This document shows, piece after piece, positions 6,318 to 8,250 of a DNA stretch of 8,250 bases. Source of the DNA: an uncultured Carnobacterium sp. (GTDB lineage: Bacteria; Bacillota; Bacilli; Lactobacillales; Aerococcaceae). The position numbers and the translations under genes were made by a program. Numbering within the stretch: the first letter of the stretch is position 1; each line of letters begins with the position of its first letter. The DNA lies in the NCBI GenBank assembly GCA_937976325.1, contig CALJSD010000013.1, positions 1 to 8,250 of the forward strand, read 5' to 3'. Below the pieces are notes generated by a model, which did no database searches, was not told the DNA's origin, and was given only the letters and a program-made list of their open reading frames with translations.

Positions 6318-6342
6318 CTAAATCGTAAAGTTTACGTTTTAG
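6318..6342. promoter_or_regulatory. Zur-like (Fur family) operator dyad at the pht promoter
   Basis: A 25-bp dyad has left half CTAAATCGTAAA, a central G at 6330, and right half TTTACGTTTTAG, with one mismatched pair (6323/6337). The core TCGTAAA-G-TTTACGT resembles the Gram-positive Zur box TCGTAAT-N-ATTACGA, with 11 of 14 non-central positions matching. It abuts the -10 box and covers the predicted start of transcription, where a repressor would block initiation. It does not fit the AdcR box TTAACYRGTTAA known upstream of streptococcal pht genes. Confidence 0.65.
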
Positions 6343-6371
6343 AGTATACTCCCCTGAAGAGACCGTGTCAA
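6343..6371 (-). promoter_or_regulatory. Consensus sigma-A promoter of pht
   Basis: On the minus strand TTGACA (6366-6371) and TATACT (6343-6348) are separated by exactly 17 nt. Transcription should start near 6336, giving a leader of about 33 nt to the ATG at 6303. Such a strong promoter next to an operator-like dyad suggests a gene that is repressed most of the time and highly expressed when released. Confidence 0.85.
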
Positions 6372-6399
6372 CAAAATAATTCAAAAATTTTTCAAAACC

Positions 6400-6433
6400 A
6401 AAAAAAGCCTTCCCAAACACTGTTGGAAAGGCT
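6400..6433 (-). terminator. Intrinsic terminator of the M42 peptidase gene
   Basis: TTGGAAAGGCT (6423-6433) pairs with AGCCTTCCCAA (6406-6416) around a 6-nt loop. On the minus transcript six or more U follow (6405-6400). The one imperfect pair (6412/6427) is a G-U wobble on the minus strand and a C-A mismatch on the plus strand, which fixes the direction. It separates the peptidase from pht. Confidence 0.85.
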
Positions 6434-6438
6434 CAATA

Positions 6439-7479
6439 TTAAGCTTCTACTAATGAACTTAAAAGGTAGGCATCGACTAACTGTTGTGTTGCTTCAACCG
6501 AATCAAGATGCGTTCTTTCATAAGAGTGGCTTGATTCAATTCCAGCACCGAGTAGGGCGTGTTTCACTTCTGCTCCAGCACTCATTGCTGCTGAGGCATC
6601 ACTACCATAATAAGGATAAATATCTAATTTAAATGGAATATTTTTTTCCTTACATAGAGACACAAGATGTTGGCGGAAATCAAAATTATACGGACCAGAA
6701 CCATCTTTCACGCAAACAGAAACAGTGTATTCGTCTGTTTGTTGGTCATCCCCCATCGCACCCATATCCACGGCTAAGAATTCGACCGTTTTTTCTGGAA
6801 TACTACTGTTAGCTCCTGTTCCGGTTTCTTCAATACAACTAAACATGAAGTGTGTTGTCACTGGCAACGTGATTCCTTCTGATTTGTATTTCTTTAATAA
6901 GGTTAATAAAATTGCTGCGCTCACTTTATCGTCTAAGAAACGGCTCTTAATGAATCCTGTTGGTGTGATAATAAAACGTGGATCAAAGGAAACAAAATCC
7001 CCTACTTCAATTCCTAATGCACGCGTCTCAGCTTCGTTTGTCACTTTCGCATCCAAACGAACTTCCATATTATCCTGGCTACGCTCTACTGTTCCTGCTT
7101 CACGGTACACGTGTACGCTTGTTTGATGTAACAGAATTGTTCCAGAAACAGTTGTACCATTGCTAGCAACGTGAACTGTACAGTTTTCTCCTTCAATCAT
7201 ATTCCAAGCAAATCCACCAATGCGGTCGAGTTTTAAGCGTCCATCCGGCTTCACTGCACGAACAATCGCACCTAAAGTATCAATATGCGCTGTTACGACG
7301 CGCTGTTTTTCGTCGTCTGCACCAGGTACTGTTACAACCACTAATCCTTTTGCTGTACGTGTTGGCTCATACCCCATATCTGTTAAGACATCGATTAAAT
7401 AGTCTTGCACATCTTTGGTATAGCCAGTTGGTGACGGAATCGCCACAAGTTCTTTCAAGAAGTTTACGGTTTGGTTCAT
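6439..7479 (-). CDS. M42 family metallo-aminopeptidase
   Basis: This 346-residue protein matches the M42 (glutamyl aminopeptidase / PepA / YsdC-like) family in length and motifs. These enzymes are cytoplasmic, form dodecameric TET particles, and trim N-terminal residues from peptides using two metal ions (Zn2+ or Co2+). AHIDTLG supplies H65 and D67, LDDKVSAA supplies D184 as bridging ligand, and SCIEETGTGAN supplies catalytic E217 and ligand E218. AVDMG supplies D238, and SSHSYERTH supplies H318. All expected metal and catalytic positions appear present. The ATG at 7479 has a strong GGAGG (7487-7491). The gene has its own promoter and terminator. Some relatives were annotated as endoglucanase or deblocking aminopeptidase; exact residue preference (acidic or general) cannot be decided from sequence. 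Confidence 0.92.
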   Translation of the reverse strand: MNQTVNFLKELVAIPSPTGYTKDVQDYLIDVLTDMGYEPTRTAKGLVVVTVPGADDEKQRVVTAHIDTLGAIVRAVKPDGRLKLDRIGGFAWNMIEGENCTVHVASNGTTVSGTILLHQTSVHVYREAGTVERSQDNMEVRLDAKVTNEAETRALGIEVGDFVSFDPRFIITPTGFIKSRFLDDKVSAAILLTLLKKYKSEGITLPVTTHFMFSCIEETGTGANSSIPEKTVEFLAVDMGAMGDDQQTDEYTVSVCVKDGSGPYNFDFRQHLVSLCKEKNIPFKLDIYPYYGSDASAAMSAGAEVKHALLGAGIESSHSYERTHLDSVEATQQLVDAYLLSSLVEA

Positions 7480-7507
7480 ACTTTTTCCTCCATTTCACTG
7501 TAAGATT

Positions 7508-7535
7508 AGTATAGCACATTCTAAATAATTTCAAA
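7508..7535 (-). promoter_or_regulatory. Predicted promoter of the M42 peptidase gene
   Basis: On the minus strand TATACT (7508-7513) carries an extended TG (TGCTATACT, 7508-7516), with TTTGAA (7530-7535) 16 nt upstream. The predicted start near 7501 gives a leader of about 20 nt containing the GGAGG site. A perfect TTGACA further upstream (7547-7552) is too far away to serve this -10. Confidence 0.6.
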
Positions 7536-7584
7536 CCGTTAGCAATTGTCAACATCACTCGGTACCCTTTTTTTATAAAATAGC

Positions 7585-7613
7585 TTGCATATTAGAATTG
7601 TTAGTTTTATAAT
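7585..7613 (+). promoter_or_regulatory. Promoter of the first DUF1307-like lipoprotein gene
   Basis: TTGCAT (7585-7590) and a perfect TATAAT (7608-7613) are spaced by 17 nt. Transcription would start near 7620. This rules out the in-frame ATG at 7614 as the translation start and supports ATG 7647. Confidence 0.8.
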
Positions 7614-7710
7614 ATGAGTATATTACAAACCGAAAGGATGAATTGCATGAAAAAAGCAATGAAATTATTCGCTGTGTTATTTACAGCATTATTCGTACTA
7701 TTAGGATGTG
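7614..7710 (+). repeat. Tandem duplication unit, copy 1 (leader and signal peptide region)
   Basis: Positions 7614-7710 match 8154-8250 at 94 of 97 bases, with differences at 7632, 7643 and 7655. The spacing is exactly 540 bp. Similarity stops abruptly upstream of about 7612, so the promoter hexamers are not part of the repeat. How far the repeat continues in copy 2 is beyond the window. Confidence 0.95.
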
Positions 7711-8087
7711 CGAAAGAAGAAACTGCGACGTTCGAACTAAAACAAGAAGGTATTACTTCAACTTTAGTTTATTACTATAAAGGAGACGTTGTAACAAAAC
7801 AAACTGCAAAATCTGAGGTTGATTTAAGTAAAATTCCAATGCCAGAAGATCAAGCTCTTAAAAAATTCCAAGAAAACACTGATTTATATAACTCAGTTAA
7901 CGGTGTAACTGCAACTCAAGAAGTGAAAGACGGCATTGTTACTCAATTTGTGACTGTTGACTACACGGTTGCTAAACTTTCTGATTTAAAGAAAGCTATC
8001 CCATCTGATTTTTCTGGTCAAGGTGATAAAGTAAGCTTCAAAGCTTCTAAAGAAGCACTAATCAAAGCTGGCTATACTGAAAAGTAA
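7647..8087 (+). CDS. YehR-like (DUF1307) lipoprotein, copy 1
   Basis: This 146-residue lipoprotein has signal peptide MKKAMKLFAVLFTALFVLLG and lipobox LLGC with the lipidated cysteine at C21. It should be tethered to the outer face of the cytoplasmic membrane. The mature part (TFELKQEGITSTLVYYYKGD, then a TKQT segment, and VSFKASKEALIKAGY near the end) resembles the DUF1307/YehR family of small lipoproteins, whose function is unknown. The start at 7647 follows AAAGGA (7633-7638) at 8 nt spacing. Two upstream in-frame ATGs (7614, 7638) lie before the transcription start or inside the ribosome binding site. A terminator follows, and then a second copy of the gene begins 540 bp downstream. The family assignment is by recognition, moderately sure. 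Confidence 0.85.
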   Translation: MKKAMKLFAVLFTALFVLLGCAKEETATFELKQEGITSTLVYYYKGDVVTKQTAKSEVDLSKIPMPEDQALKKFQENTDLYNSVNGVTATQEVKDGIVTQFVTVDYTVAKLSDLKKAIPSDFSGQGDKVSFKASKEALIKAGYTEK

Positions 8088-8102
8088 TAATTAAATAAGC
8101 AA

Positions 8103-8133
8103 GACCGGTAAAGAGCTCTCTCTTGCCGGTTTT
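8103..8133 (+). terminator. Terminator between the two lipoprotein copies
   Basis: ACCGG (8104-8108) pairs with CCGGT (8126-8130). The stem continues through a T-G wobble and AAGAG/CTCTT with one bulge, and it is followed by TTTT. It lies 16 nt past the stop of copy 1 and would limit readthrough into copy 2. Confidence 0.75.
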
Positions 8134-8153
8134 ACAATACATAACAAACAGTT

Positions 8154-8250
8154 ATGAGTATATTACAAACCAAAAGGATGAAATGCATGAAAAAGGCAAT
8201 GAAATTATTCGCTGTGTTATTTACAGCATTATTCGTACTATTAGGATGTG
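8154..8250 (+). repeat. Tandem duplication unit, copy 2 (reaches window edge)
   Basis: This is the second copy of the leader, ribosome binding site and signal peptide code seen at 7614-7710. Of its three base differences, two are in the untranslated leader and one is a synonymous lysine codon change (AAA to AAG). Confidence 0.95.
8187..8250 (+). CDS. YehR-like (DUF1307) lipoprotein, copy 2 (partial, runs off right edge)
   Basis: Only the first 21 codons are inside the window. They encode a signal peptide and lipobox cysteine identical in protein sequence to copy 1, with one synonymous change. AAAAGGA lies about 8 nt upstream of the ATG at 8187. The TTGCAT/TATAAT promoter of copy 1 is not repeated here. 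The best local candidates, TTTACA (8131-8136) and TTATGA (8152-8157) with a 15-nt spacer, are poor. Expression may therefore depend on readthrough past the terminator at 8103-8133. Whether the mature domain is as well conserved cannot be seen. Confidence 0.85.
   Translation, partial: MKKAMKLFAVLFTALFVLLGC

Noticed and set aside
6304..6420. N-terminal extension of the Pht protein to an ATG at 6420
   Set aside because: It would start inside the peptidase terminator and upstream of the pht promoter, and it would bury the signal peptide.
7367..7558. 63-codon minus-strand frame overlapping the start of the peptidase gene
   Set aside because: It overlaps the peptidase promoter and N-terminal coding region in another frame and has no family features.
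7614..7646. Upstream start MSILQTERMNC for the lipoprotein
   Set aside because: The ATG at 7614 precedes the predicted transcription start. The ATG at 7638 overlaps the AAAGGA ribosome binding site.

Overview
The window looks like a chromosomal segment of a low-GC Gram-positive bacterium of the Lactobacillales. A Granulicatella or Carnobacteriaceae-like host is my best guess, at low confidence. The reasons are the zapA-cvpA-mutS2 cluster divergent from rnhC (RNase HIII) with no polX, a polyhistidine-triad (Pht) surface protein, strong AAGGAGG-type ribosome binding sites, and consensus sigma-A promoters. No tRNA, rRNA, CRISPR array, transposase or integrase was seen.

Layout. Positions 2-817 (minus) hold the most unusual item: an uninterrupted reading frame that begins as MutS2 (about 145 residues) and then becomes a P-loop STAND-type NTPase resembling the cores of Avs (AVAST) anti-phage proteins. 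It runs off the left edge. Upstream of it on the same strand are cvpA (873-1409) and zapA (1416-1796), so the fusion sits exactly where mutS2 belongs. A hairpin plus U-tract separates cvpA from the fusion gene. Divergent from zapA is rnhC (1911-2825, plus). The rnhC-corA convergent gap (2826-3176) has no gene but contains a long imperfect inverted repeat (arms 2901-2960 and 3057-3125) flanked by two look-alike terminator palindromes.

From 3177 to 7479 three separately terminated minus-strand genes follow: a CorA-family divalent cation transporter, a 700-residue Pht-family zinc-binding surface protein, and an M42 metallo-aminopeptidase. The pht gene has a near-perfect promoter whose start region is covered by a 25-bp dyad resembling a Zur (Fur-family) operator, which fits a zinc-scavenging role. 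On the plus strand at the right end is a small YehR-like (DUF1307) lipoprotein gene with its own promoter. It is followed 540 bp later by the beginning of a second, nearly identical copy that has the same leader but not the same promoter.

The housekeeping genes are conventional. The parts worth attention are the MutS2-NTPase chimera, the palindromic intergenic element, the predicted zinc control of pht, and the recent lipoprotein duplication.
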